A DNA stretch of 64,000 nucleotides, taken from positions 4,126-68,125 of the forward strand of contig HF990347.1 in NCBI GenBank assembly GCA_000432775.1. Reading direction: 5' to 3'. Numbering within the stretch: the stretch's first letter is position 1; each line of letters begins with the position of its first letter. The position numbers and the translations under genes are program-made. Origin of the DNA: Alistipes sp. CAG:831. GTDB taxonomy: Bacteria > Bacteroidota > Bacteroidia > Bacteroidales > UBA932. The notes under the pieces were generated by a model. The model saw only the letters and a list, made by a program, of their open reading frames with translations, was not told where the DNA came from and ran no database searches. Below are positions 49,479 to 57,724 of this stretch, in pieces.

Positions 49479-49869
49479 ATTCCGAGATAAAACCGTAGGA
49501 ATGGTCATCCATCCTCAGCTCACCCTTGGTAACGTGGCCGAGGAGCGTGGTCTCAATCCCGTGGTTGAACATAAAGTTGACGAAGTCTCCTTCCTGATCG
49601 TTGTTCACAGAGACGATTGCCACGTACTTCGTATTGCCGTAGAGAAACTCCTCATCGGTGAGGTCAGAGTCCCCCGTAATATCGAAGCCCAAAGCCTTGT
49701 CCCTGCAGCACTCGACCAGCGAATGAAAAATACCCTTTCCGGATATCCGATGGAGGGAAGTGATAAAGCCCGAATCAATGCTCGAATTCAGGTAATCCAC
49801 TGCCTCAGAGGACGTTACTAAATACAAAGTATCGCCCTTCTGCACAAAGCTGCTGTTTGTCTCTTTCAT
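49459..49869 (-). CDS. Stand-alone PurL C-terminal (AIRS_C)-like domain protein
   Basis: 136 residues. The pattern SSIDSGFITSLHRISGKGIF, LVECCRDKALGFDITGDSDL and YVAIVSVNN ... LLGHVTKGEL follows the C-terminal AIR-synthase domain of FGAM synthase PurL, with LHRISGKGIF in place of the usual AHDVSEGGL. The N-terminal PurL/AIRS domains are missing. A short N-terminal strand (VQKGDTLYLV) also matches the domain boundary in PurL. It overlaps menG by 20 bp. Function unknown: purine-related, or a repurposed domain. Confidence 0.65.
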   Translation of the reverse strand: MKETNSSFVQKGDTLYLVTSSEAVDYLNSSIDSGFITSLHRISGKGIFHSLVECCRDKALGFDITGDSDLTDEEFLYGNTKYVAIVSVNNDQEGDFVNFMFNHGIETTLLGHVTKGELRMDDHSYGFISEYAGKTA

Positions 49870-49923
49870 GGCCTGAGTGGTTATTGTTCAAAATTGATGT
49901 AAATTTAAGAAAATTTTCAAAAA

Positions 49924-49956
49924 TTGTTTCATTTTAAAAAAAACAATGTATATTTG
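49924..49956 (+). promoter_or_regulatory. tRNA-Leu promoter
   Basis: TTG at 49924-49926 and TATATTTG at 49949-49956 (22-nt spacer, slightly long), 20 nt before the tRNA 5' end. Confidence 0.6.
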
Positions 49957-49976
49957 CAGCCCGAAACCCAAAAAGA

Positions 49977-50061
49977 GCCCAGATGGTGAAATTGGTAGAC
50001 ACGCTACTTTGAGGGGGTAGTGCCTGTTTAAGGCGTGCAAGTTCGAGTCTTGTTCTGGGCA
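49977..50061 (+). tRNA. tRNA-Leu (anticodon GAG)
   Basis: 85-nt class II tRNA: acceptor GCCCAGA/TCTGGGC, D region GGTGAAATTGGTAGAC, anticodon stem CTACT/GGTAG with loop TTGAGGG, long variable arm, T loop TTCGAGT. CCA is not encoded. Confidence 0.95.
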
Positions 50062-50108
50062 CAAAAAAAGGTGAGAATCTCTTGATTCTCACCTTTTTTT
50101 GTGCCCAG
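50055..50108 (+). terminator. 25-bp perfect inverted repeat/terminator fused to the tRNA-Leu 3' end
   Basis: 50055-50079 and 50084-50108 are perfect reverse complements with a TCTT loop. The inner GGTGAGAATC/GATTCTCACC stem plus T7 is a normal terminator; the outer part extends symmetrically through the A7/T7 runs and pairs the last seven tRNA bases (CTGGGCA) with a downstream TGCCCAG. A decayed second copy lies near 50183-50214. Confidence 0.85.
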
Positions 50109-50289
50109 GCGGGCGCCTTTTGTCTACCCATCCCCCGGCCCCTTCCCTGGAAGGGGAGCTTGTCGCGGGACTCCACGGGAGAATCTTTCGATTCTCTCCT
50201 TTTTCGTGCCCAAGGCATTTTTACGGGTAACCATTAGACTATACTGTGAATAAAAAGTCTATCTCTAGAAATATATGCTCATATTCGTT

Positions 50290-50466
50290 CAACGAAATTT
50301 TGTCGGGCAGGATATACTTCCGCTAACCATCTTGTTCTCAAATACACACACTTAAGCGTTATTGCCGTAAGCGATTTCAAACGGCTCACAGCATCACATT
50401 GAAAAGCAAACATCCTACATCCCAGCGACTTAATACACATGTTTCCTCCCCGACAAAATTTAGTTC
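50290..50466. repeat. Candidate miniature inverted-repeat element
   Basis: The ends 50290-50312 and 50444-50466 are reverse complements at 20 of 23 positions (core AAATTTTGTCGGG), enclosing about 130 bp without a gene. Size and shape fit a MITE or decayed insertion sequence, but no clear target duplication is seen. Confidence 0.4.
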
Positions 50467-50536
50467 GTCGATTCGGATTAATGATTCATCTAGGACACAT
50501 CTGAACCATAAGGGCAAAGGCATTTAAGACAGTCCA

Positions 50537-50916
50537 GAAGGTGCCGACGAAAGTGAAGTTTCATCGGCACCTTCCGGTAATCTCTGATACTGCACGTGAT
50601 GCGGTACAGTGTTGAATGACAGGATTGTGAGCCGGTTAGTCGTAGTTCCACAAATTCATAGCACAAGTTTTGCCGGTCAAAGCGCAATCCAGGTAACAGT
50701 AGAAATTTACCCCGCGTGGATTTTTACTGAGCCGGGATTAGCGCGCTACCGCTTGCTTTTCCCGCACTGAGGCAGGCCTTATAAAGGCGTCCGCAGGAAC
50801 TCTGTTCCTGCAATGTGGCTTTGCCACATACTTTACATTATATGAGAGCCAGCGGCAAGTGAACTTACCGCTGGCTCTCATATAATGTAAAGGGACGCGC
50901 ACTGCTGCCGTCCCTT
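50537..50916. ncRNA. Hairpin-rich non-coding region, possible structured RNA
   Basis: No credible gene lies between the tRNA-Leu terminator and tRNA-Arg(ACG) (about 830 bp). Strong stems occur in this part: 50537-50574 (GAAGGTGCCGA arm, continuing through a mismatch), and then in close series 50776-50788, 50793-50811, 50813-50829, the 25-bp perfect stem 50831-50855/50868-50892, and 50891-50915 (AGGGACG/CGTCCCT). The series of neat stems suggests a structured transcript or complex terminator. I do not recognise RNase P, tmRNA or 6S RNA. Strand is undetermined. Confidence 0.4.
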
Positions 50917-50932
50917 ATTGCCTTAATGGCTG

Positions 50933-51006
50933 TGACCTCGGCGGGATTCAAACCCACAACCTTCTGATCCGTAGTCAGATGCTCTATTCAGTTGAGCTAC
51001 GAGGCC
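50933..51006 (-). tRNA. tRNA-Arg (anticodon ACG)
   Basis: 74 nt: acceptor GGCCTCG/CGAGGTC, D stem GCTC/GAGC, anticodon stem TCTGA/TCAGA with loop CTACGGA, T stem GTGGG/CCCGC with loop TTTGAAT. CCA not encoded. It lies 13 bp downstream of rplS in the same direction. Confidence 0.95.
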
Positions 51007-51019
51007 AATATTTCAGAAA

Positions 51020-51406
51020 CTATTCTGCTTTTCCTGTTTCCTCGGCAATTACACCGGTGAACTTCTTCTCCTTGATGCGGGCCTTCTTACCTGTGAGATT
51101 CCTGAGGTAGAAGATTCTAGCCCTACGCACCTTACCGCTCTTGTTGAGCTCTATCTCGGAGATGAAAGGTGAGTACAGAGGGAAAATCCTCTCGACTCCT
51201 ACACCATTGGAAATCTTGCGCACTGTGAAAGTCTGGGTTGTTCCTGCGCCTTTCCTCTGTATCACAACTCCACGGAACTTCTGGAGTCTCTCCTTATTCT
51301 CCTCTTTGATCTTATAAGTCACAGTCACCGTATCACCAGCCTTAAACTCGGGATACTTCTTCTCGTCCTGTGCAAATGCCTGTTCTGCAATCTTTATTAA
51401 ATCCAT
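51020..51406 (-). CDS. rplS: 50S ribosomal protein L19
   Basis: 128 residues. FKAGDTVTVTYKIKEENKER, RLQKFRGVVIQRKGAG and the RRAKLY-like RRARIFYLRNLTGKKARIKE C-terminus are the L19 signature. Lies at the 30S/50S interface. Followed directly by tRNA-Arg(ACG), so co-transcription is likely. Confidence 0.98.
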   Translation of the reverse strand: MDLIKIAEQAFAQDEKKYPEFKAGDTVTVTYKIKEENKERLQKFRGVVIQRKGAGTTQTFTVRKISNGVGVERIFPLYSPFISEIELNKSGKVRRARIFYLRNLTGKKARIKEKKFTGVIAEETGKAE

Positions 51407-51523
51407 TTTCTTATTCCTTTAGTGGCAACGTTGCTGTCATCATCGACATCCTGCAAGAGGTTGCTTATTTTTTGGGACTGCAAAGATATACAAAAGAGAA
51501 CATATTGCAAATTTTTTTATCAA

Positions 51524-52681
51524 TTAGCTGAACATTTTTTTAAGACGGTCGAAAAAGTTCCTGTCCATCCTGCTGGGCTTGGGAGTGAAATTCTCTGAGT
51601 TTCTGAGTTTTTCGAACATTTCCTTCTCGTTGCGGTCCAGTTTGGTCGGAGTCCACGCCTGGATGAATACAAGCAAATCACCACGGCCGTAGCCATTGAT
51701 GTCAGGCACTCCTTTTCCTCTAACCCGAAGTATAGCTCCTGACTGAGTGCCGGGCTCAATCTTTATCCTGACCTTACCGTCAGCGGAAGGTATCTCAGCG
51801 GCAGTTCCGAGCACCAGATCCGGCATTGACACGAACAAAGTATAAATAAGGTCATTGCCGTCTCTCTGAAGTTCCCCGTTATCCTCCTCCTCTATCAGCA
51901 CGAGCAGATCTCCGTTGACTCCGTTACCTCTGGCAGCGTTGCCTTTACCATGAACTGTCAGCTGCATGCCTTCTACCACTCCTGCAGGTATCTTGAATGT
52001 CACCTCTTCGGTATCCTCAACTACACCGGCGCCATGGCACTTGGGACACGGCTTGGTAATAACCTTTCCCTGACCGCCGCATGCGGGACACGGGGATGTC
52101 GTCTGCATGCGCCCCATGAAGGACTGAACCATGCGTGTCACCATACCGGTACCATGACATGTCTCACATACGCGGATATCAGCCTCGGATTCTGCCCCAC
52201 GCCCACCGCAGTGCGGACACTTGACAGATTTTTTGATCTTGACAGTCTTCGTGACTCCGTTGACAATCTCAGAAAGTGACAATTTGACACGAATCCTGAT
52301 ATTGGACCCTTTCTGTACTCTGGCGCCTCCGCGTCCGGATGTGGACCCGAAACCGCCGAACCCACCGCCGAAGATGTCGCCGAACCTGCTGAAGATGTCC
52401 TCCATGGTGAAGCCTCCGAATCCGTCGAATCCACCTCCGCCACCTGCAGCCCCGCTCATCCCGGCATGACCGAACTGATCGTACCTTGCCTTCTTGTCCG
52501 GATTGCTGAGAACATCGTATGCCTCAGCCGCTTCCTTGAATTTCTCCTCTGCCGTAGCATCTCCCGGATTACGGTCCGGATGATACTTCAGAGCCATTTT
52601 ACGATAAGCCTTCTTGATGTCTTCAGCCGAAGCATCCCGGGAGACCCCCAGGACCTCATAGTAATCTCTCTTTTCTGCCAT
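51524..52681 (-). CDS. dnaJ: Chaperone protein DnaJ
   Basis: 385 residues. J domain with HPD (KYHPDRNP), a Gly/Phe-rich linker (about 75-125), four CxxCxGxG-type zinc repeats (CPHCGGRG, CETCHGTG, CPACGGQG, CPKCHGAG) and C-terminal substrate domains. Co-chaperone of DnaK. Follows grpE by 3 bp. Dnak itself is not here. Confidence 0.98.
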   Translation of the reverse strand: MAEKRDYYEVLGVSRDASAEDIKKAYRKMALKYHPDRNPGDATAEEKFKEAAEAYDVLSNPDKKARYDQFGHAGMSGAAGGGGGFDGFGGFTMEDIFSRFGDIFGGGFGGFGSTSGRGGARVQKGSNIRIRVKLSLSEIVNGVTKTVKIKKSVKCPHCGGRGAESEADIRVCETCHGTGMVTRMVQSFMGRMQTTSPCPACGGQGKVITKPCPKCHGAGVVEDTEEVTFKIPAGVVEGMQLTVHGKGNAARGNGVNGDLLVLIEEEDNGELQRDGNDLIYTLFVSMPDLVLGTAAEIPSADGKVRIKIEPGTQSGAILRVRGKGVPDINGYGRGDLLVFIQAWTPTKLDRNEKEMFEKLRNSENFTPKPSRMDRNFFDRLKKMFS

Positions 52682-52684
52682 GAC

Positions 52685-53278
52685 CTACACCCCCACAACT
52701 ACTTTTGCAAAACGGATAACCTTGTCATTCAGCTTATATCCTTGCTGAATCACATCCACGATTCTGTTTTTCTGCTTCTTCTCCTGAACCGGCAACTGCG
52801 CCACAGCCTCGTGATAATCGGTATCCAACTCCTTGCCAAGAGCCTCTATAACACTCAGGCCACGACCTTTCAAGAAAGTCATCAATTTGTTGTAAATCAA
52901 CTCTGTGCCTTCTATAGCCGATTTGTCGGCATCCGACTCTCTTAGCACCTGGAGGGCCCTCTCACAATCATCAAGTACAGGCAGCATACCTTTTATGATA
53001 TCCTCACCGGCCGTAGCAATGAGGTCCAGCCTCTCGCGCGCCGTCCTCCTGCGGTAGTTGTCAAACTCAGCCGCAAGACGGATGTACTTGTCATTTACCT
53101 CCGCGACACGTGCCTCCAAAACCTTGACCGCCTCATCCTCCTGCTGCACATCCTCCTGAGCAGCCGGCTCCTTATCCTGAGCGGTCTCTTCGGCAGTGCC
53201 CTGTAAAATATCCCCGACATTCTCTTCGGGGATATTTTCCTGATTCTGTTTTATATCTTTTTTTTCTTCCATAATCAT
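52685..53278 (-). CDS. grpE: Nucleotide exchange factor GrpE
   Basis: 197 residues. Acidic, glutamine-rich N-terminus, long coiled coil (ARVAEVNDKYIRLAAEFDNYRRR), and the beta-wing with GKELDTDYHEAV and VIQQGYKLNDKVIRFAKVVV. Releases ADP from DnaK. In operon with dnaJ. Confidence 0.97.
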   Translation of the reverse strand: MIMEEKKDIKQNQENIPEENVGDILQGTAEETAQDKEPAAQEDVQQEDEAVKVLEARVAEVNDKYIRLAAEFDNYRRRTARERLDLIATAGEDIIKGMLPVLDDCERALQVLRESDADKSAIEGTELIYNKLMTFLKGRGLSVIEALGKELDTDYHEAVAQLPVQEKKQKNRIVDVIQQGYKLNDKVIRFAKVVVGV

Positions 53279-53355
53279 GACTTTTCAACTCGCAATGCAG
53301 TAAGCAAAAACACTGCCAGATAGAAAAATCGACAAAATGTCAGTTACTCCTGGAC

Positions 53356-54807
53356 TCAAAGCCTGACGATCTGCGGCTCTACCCCCCGGTACTTCGGCAT
53401 TGTCGCGCCTATGGGAGCTCCGATATACGTGGGATCGCACATCACATACCTTGTTCCCTCGTATTCAAAACTGTCTCCCTTGACATCCGGGGGAAGCGCA
53501 ACGCCGCAGGCAACGTGCCCCTTATAGCATAACATCGCGACATCCAGGCCAAGAAGGTCCCTGACGAGCCACGAAAAGACCAGGACCCTGTCCTTGCAGT
53601 TATTTGAGCCGTAAAAGAACGATTCTTCGACAAAGAGAGGCTTTGCACGCCCGAACATCTCATAGTCCGTCTTATAATCAAATCCCCTCTGTACAAGCGT
53701 AAGCACGAATGAGACGGCCTGCTGAGGATTCATATTGTCCTTGAGAATCTTATATCTCAGGCTGGTAAACACCGCCTTCTGGAGCTGAGCGTCCACATCC
53801 GAACGGTGATATGTCAGCAGATCTGACTGCGGATAATCCAGAGTGAACTTGACGCAGGGTATATTCAAGGGCACGCTCACCTCCTCGTCCACATACTGCG
53901 TCCACGAAGGAAGAGCCTTCAGCTGATAATCGCTGTTGCTGACCACAAGCTGCTTGTCGATCACCAGGTTCATCTTCTTCTCCGCTGCTGAGAAATCCTC
54001 GGAAAACGTGTAAAGGGGATCCTGACTGTTAAGCCGGGAATAACTGTAAATATAGAAATCCTCATCCCCGTCGGTTATATATGAGACCTGATAAATCGGT
54101 GCGGTGAAGGGGATAAGCAGCATCATCTGACCTCCCGATGCTCCTACCCTTACCTTGTACTGCATCTGACTCAGAAGAAACATCTGGGTCATTATCTTCT
54201 CATTGACATATTCCTCGATATACACGGCATCCGTCATTTTCCGAATCATAGTATACAGGGCCCAGTCACTCATAGAATGCTCCTTGCGCATGCTCTCCAG
54301 AGCCTCAACCGTAGGCATGAAATCCGATTCGGACAATACCTTCCACGCCTTGGAGGCATCCTGCTCCGTCGCCTGTATCCTCGGAATTCTCATATTATCG
54401 GCGAAAGGTATATTGCCGCGGATACCGAAAAAGTCCACAGATACTTCCGGAGCTCCCGCGTACGAAGCTGATACGGCAGGTACTGAAACCACAGCCGGAA
54501 CAGTCATAAAACCGGGACATGGCAGACCGGGCAGTCCGGATGATTCTGCCTCCGAGGGATCGTAATACACCGGTTCATCCGGGACCGATCCGACAGGATC
54601 CTCCTTGCCTCTCTGAACCAGAAACTCCTCCCATGCTGCGGCCAGGTAGTCTGTAAACTCAGAATTGGCCTTCGAACGCCAGTCCTTGAATTCCTGAGCT
54701 CTCTGTCGGTAAAAATCCAGAAAGGACTCATCATTCTGGGCATTCGCAGACAGGGCAAACGCTGAGAAAATAAGAACGGACAATGAATATTTTAAGATTT
54801 TAGACAT
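53356..54807 (-). CDS. Secreted transglutaminase-like fold protein
   Basis: 483 residues with a Sec signal peptide (about 1-23, ending ALSANAQ). Near the C-terminus a Cys-His-Asp arrangement is visible: NNCKDRVLVFSWLVRDLLGL, YKGHVACGVAL and RYVMCDPTYIGAP, the order of the transglutaminase-like triad. Periplasmic. Such proteins can be peptidases or amidases in Bacteroidota. The substrate is unknown. Confidence 0.75.
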   Translation of the reverse strand: MSKILKYSLSVLIFSAFALSANAQNDESFLDFYRQRAQEFKDWRSKANSEFTDYLAAAWEEFLVQRGKEDPVGSVPDEPVYYDPSEAESSGLPGLPCPGFMTVPAVVSVPAVSASYAGAPEVSVDFFGIRGNIPFADNMRIPRIQATEQDASKAWKVLSESDFMPTVEALESMRKEHSMSDWALYTMIRKMTDAVYIEEYVNEKIMTQMFLLSQMQYKVRVGASGGQMMLLIPFTAPIYQVSYITDGDEDFYIYSYSRLNSQDPLYTFSEDFSAAEKKMNLVIDKQLVVSNSDYQLKALPSWTQYVDEEVSVPLNIPCVKFTLDYPQSDLLTYHRSDVDAQLQKAVFTSLRYKILKDNMNPQQAVSFVLTLVQRGFDYKTDYEMFGRAKPLFVEESFFYGSNNCKDRVLVFSWLVRDLLGLDVAMLCYKGHVACGVALPPDVKGDSFEYEGTRYVMCDPTYIGAPIGATMPKYRGVEPQIVRL

Positions 54808-54883
54808 AATACCTTATTTTAACAATAAAGCTCCCGCCGAACTTTAAAGCTAGGGGGAGCTTATATGATTAGGATTTAAGAAG

Positions 54884-55459
54884 TTATTTGTTGTTCTGCA
54901 TCTGAAGGGCCATTTCCTCATCGAAAGTCTTCATGAACAGGTGCTGGTCAAAGTCAATGGCAAGCTTGTCATCTCTGGAGATTGCTTCCTCAAGACCGTC
55001 CATAACCTTGGTTCTGGGCATCTCTATGTTAATCCAGAACTCATAGGAGCCGTCAGGATTCTGATACAGCTTGGAACCCCTGACAACAGCACCGTTGAGT
55101 TCCTGGTTGACAACGAGTCTGGCATTCTGCTCAACTTTCTGTGCGAACTCAGCCTTATTGGCGACATTGACCTGGTTCATATACCTTTCTGTCACGGCCT
55201 TGATGGTAGCGGAAATCTGATTGCCGAGCTGAGTACGTGCATTGAGGTCAGCGATAGTTCTGGCCATCTCCTGGTCAGGGCTGGTTCCGGAGGCTGTTGC
55301 GCGGAAATACTCCATGTCAGACAAGTCGGCGGGAGTGTTGAACGGCATGATAATCTCGGTCTTACCGGCATTCATAGCGTTTTTCTGACCGCCACACGAG
55401 GAAACAGTCATCACCATTGCGATGACCGCAAAAACCATAGGGAAAAGTTTTGTTTTCAT
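54884..55459 (-). CDS. LPP20-like lipoprotein
   Basis: 191 residues. Signal peptide with lipobox VSSCGG (Cys 22). The mature part (YFRATASGTSPDQEMARTIA, LNARTQLGNQISATIKAVTE) resembles LPP20/FlgO-like domains, as does the EFWINIEMPR strand. Envelope protein of unknown function, in the same direction as the transglutaminase-like gene. Confidence 0.7.
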   Translation of the reverse strand: MKTKLFPMVFAVIAMVMTVSSCGGQKNAMNAGKTEIIMPFNTPADLSDMEYFRATASGTSPDQEMARTIADLNARTQLGNQISATIKAVTERYMNQVNVANKAEFAQKVEQNARLVVNQELNGAVVRGSKLYQNPDGSYEFWINIEMPRTKVMDGLEEAISRDDKLAIDFDQHLFMKTFDEEMALQMQNNK

Positions 55460-55521
55460 ACGTTTAAATAAATTATTAATTAAAATACAAATTTAACATC
55501 TTTTTTGAAAAATGCAATAAA

Positions 55522-55555
55522 AATAGGAGTGCCGGTAAAATGTGACACTCCTATT
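55522..55555 (-). terminator. Terminator of fba
   Basis: AATAGGAGTG/CACTCCTATT, 10-bp stem, followed on the minus strand by TTTTATT. Also reads on the plus strand. Confidence 0.8.
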
Positions 55556-55580
55556 ATCATTTTATTCATCCTTATATGGA

Positions 55581-56543
55581 CTACATTTTGTCATTGCTGC
55601 CGAGAACATCATATATCTTGTGGATATACAGCTGTTTAAGCTTATCGCGGGCAGGTCCGAGATATTTCCTGGGGTCGAACTCCTCCGGATGCTCCACCAG
55701 CACCTTGCGGATGGCTGCGGTCATGGCCAGACGTCCGTCACTGTCGATGTTGATCTTGCATACTGCAGACTTGGCGGCTTCACGGAGCTGATCTTCAGGA
55801 ATACCGATAGAGTCCTTCAGGTGTCCGCCGTAATGGTTGATCTCAGCGACTATGTCCTGAGGTACCGAAGATGAGCCGTGGAGCACGATAGGGAAGCCGG
55901 GGATACGTTTCTCTATTTCGTGAAGGATGTCCAGACGGATCTCAGGCTTCTGACCGGGCTTGAACTTATATGCACCGTGCGATGTTCCGATGGAGATGGC
56001 AAGAGAGTCCACCCCTGTCTTGTTTACGAAGTCCTCTACTTCCTCGGGACGGGTATATGTATGACTTTCAGCTTTCACGTCATCCTCAACACCGGCCAGG
56101 ACACCGAGCTCGCCCTCTACTGTCACATCGTATTTGTGAGCATATTCCACCACCTTGCGCGTCAGCTCGACATTCTCTTCGTAAGGCTTGGAGGAGCCGT
56201 CAATCATTACGGATGAGAAACCGTACTCTATACAGCTCTTGCAGAGTTCAAAACTGTCACCGTGATCAAGGTGAAGCACGATGGGTACATTGCATCCCAG
56301 TTCCTTGGCATACTCAACGCCTCCCTGGGCCATATAACGGAGGATAGTCTGGTTGGCATACTTGCGGGCACCGCTGGATACCTGAAGAATGACAGGTGAC
56401 TTGGTCTCCACACAGGCCTGGATGATAGCCTGCATCTGTTCCATATTGTTGAAATTGAATGCGGGAATGGCATACCCGCCGTTGATGGCCTTCTTGAAGA
56501 GCTCTCTTGAGTTCACGAGGCCGAGTTCTTTGTAAGATACCAT
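55581..56543 (-). CDS. fba: Class II fructose-bisphosphate aldolase
   Basis: 320 residues. Zinc ligands in LHLDHGDSFELCKSCIEYGF and VLHGSSSVP, with the acidic EGELGVLAGVED motif and SIGTSHGAYKF. Splits fructose-1,6-bisphosphate in glycolysis. Length and motifs match the FbaA/FBA class IIB-like group. Confidence 0.95.
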   Translation of the reverse strand: MVSYKELGLVNSRELFKKAINGGYAIPAFNFNNMEQMQAIIQACVETKSPVILQVSSGARKYANQTILRYMAQGGVEYAKELGCNVPIVLHLDHGDSFELCKSCIEYGFSSVMIDGSSKPYEENVELTRKVVEYAHKYDVTVEGELGVLAGVEDDVKAESHTYTRPEEVEDFVNKTGVDSLAISIGTSHGAYKFKPGQKPEIRLDILHEIEKRIPGFPIVLHGSSSVPQDIVAEINHYGGHLKDSIGIPEDQLREAAKSAVCKINIDSDGRLAMTAAIRKVLVEHPEEFDPRKYLGPARDKLKQLYIHKIYDVLGSNDKM

Positions 56544-56579
56544 AATTATATCTCTTTAAAATTAAAATATCCGATATTC

Positions 56580-56611
56580 TTGCTATCGTCCCGCAAATTT
56601 AGATATTTTTG
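56580..56611 (+). promoter_or_regulatory. gmk promoter, close to the start codon
   Basis: TTG at 56580-56582, a 21-nt spacer and TATTTTTG at 56604-56611. The ATG at 56616 is only 4 nt past the -7 box, so transcription should begin at or within a few bases of the start codon. Confidence 0.7.
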
Positions 56612-56615
56612 TAAT

Positions 56616-57185
56616 ATGAACAAAAAAGTAATCATTTTCTCAGCCCCGTCCGGAGCGGGCAAAAGCACTGTCGTAGGACATCTGCTGAAAACTTTTCCTT
56701 TCCTGGAGTTCTCCATATCAGCCACTTCACGGCCACCGCGCGGCAGCGAGAAAGACGGAATCGAATACTATTTCTTCTCCGAACAGCAATTCCGGGACCT
56801 CATCTCCCAAAACGCATTCGTAGAATACGAGGAAGTCTATCCCGGCTCATTCTACGGTACCCTCCGCTCGGAGGTCGAGCGCATCTGGGCCAGAGGGCAC
56901 GTGATACTTTTCGACATCGACGTGAAGGGAGGCGTCAACCTCAAGCGCATCTTCGGTGACAATGCCCTGTCAGTATTCGTCAGGCCTCCCTCCATAGAGG
57001 AACTGCGCCGAAGGCTCATCGGAAGGGGGACGGATTCCCCGGAAGCTATTGAAAGAAGGGTCGCAAAAGCGGAAGAGGAACTCGGCTATGAATCCATGTT
57101 CGACCGGATTCTGGAAAATGACATACTGGAGGAAACTCTCGCCGAGGCGGAGAAAATAGTCAGGACATTCATTGGGAAACAATGA
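56616..57185 (+). CDS. gmk: Guanylate kinase
   Basis: 189 residues from ATG 56616; an upstream in-frame ATG at 56580 lies at the -33 box. P-loop SAPSGAGKST, GMP-binding SATSRPPRGSEKDGIEYYF, and EYEEVYPGSFYGT are typical. Phosphorylates GMP to GDP. Its stop overlaps nadD (ATGA). Confidence 0.97.
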   Translation: MNKKVIIFSAPSGAGKSTVVGHLLKTFPFLEFSISATSRPPRGSEKDGIEYYFFSEQQFRDLISQNAFVEYEEVYPGSFYGTLRSEVERIWARGHVILFDIDVKGGVNLKRIFGDNALSVFVRPPSIEELRRRLIGRGTDSPEAIERRVAKAEEELGYESMFDRILENDILEETLAEAEKIVRTFIGKQ

Positions 57186-57724
57186 GAAAAGCTCTCTATT
57201 TCGGATCTTTCAATCCTGTCCACTACGGACATGTCTCCATTGCGCAGTACGCGGCGTCGATGGAAGAAATTGATGCCGTAGTCATCATCCCATCCCCTCA
57301 TAACCCGTTCAAGGACAAATCCATCCTTGCGGACCCGCTGCTCAGGCTAAGACAGGTCCGCCAGGCTTTCGAGGGCATCTCGCCTAAAATCACAGTCAGC
57401 GACATCGAATACCGTCTTCCGGAACCTCTATACACCATCAATACCCTCCATACCATTCAGGAAGAAGAGCCCGGGAATGATTTGATCCTGCTTATAGGAG
57501 CCGACAACATAGCCGGCATTGAGAGATGGTACAATGGCACGCAGATACTCCGGGAATTCGACATCTGGGTATACCCGCGCAATGGGTACGACGGTGCGGC
57601 ACTCTGCCGGGAATGCTCGGAGCGGACCTGTGCCCGTCACGTACGGTTTCTCGAAGGTGCGCCGCTGCTGGATATTTCATCCACCCGTATAAGAAACCAA
57701 CTCAACAAAAACCAGATACCATGA
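57182..57724 (+). CDS. nadD: Nicotinate-nucleotide adenylyltransferase
   Basis: 180 residues. GSFNPVHYGHVSIAQYA (HxGH), PSPHNPFKD, and C-terminal ISSTRIRNQ (SxTxxR) are nucleotidyltransferase signatures. Forms deamido-NAD. Coupled to gmk (4-bp overlap) and the next gene. Confidence 0.96.
   Translation: MRKALYFGSFNPVHYGHVSIAQYAASMEEIDAVVIIPSPHNPFKDKSILADPLLRLRQVRQAFEGISPKITVSDIEYRLPEPLYTINTLHTIQEEEPGNDLILLIGADNIAGIERWYNGTQILREFDIWVYPRNGYDGAALCRECSERTCARHVRFLEGAPLLDISSTRIRNQLNKNQIP

Noticed and set aside
49934..50218. 94-codon frame across tRNA-Leu on the minus strand
   Set aside because: It translates the complement of a tRNA and its terminator (RTRLELARLK type), a well known false gene.
50490..50687. 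65-codon frame in the gap between tRNAs
   Set aside because: Rich in rare residues, no ribosome binding site, and passes through a 38-nt hairpin. A transposase remnant was considered but no motif supports it.
50220..50930. RNase P RNA, tmRNA or 6S RNA
   Set aside because: None of the conserved blocks (such as GAGGAAAGTCCG of RNase P RNA, or a tRNA-like end with tag codons for tmRNA) was found on either strand.
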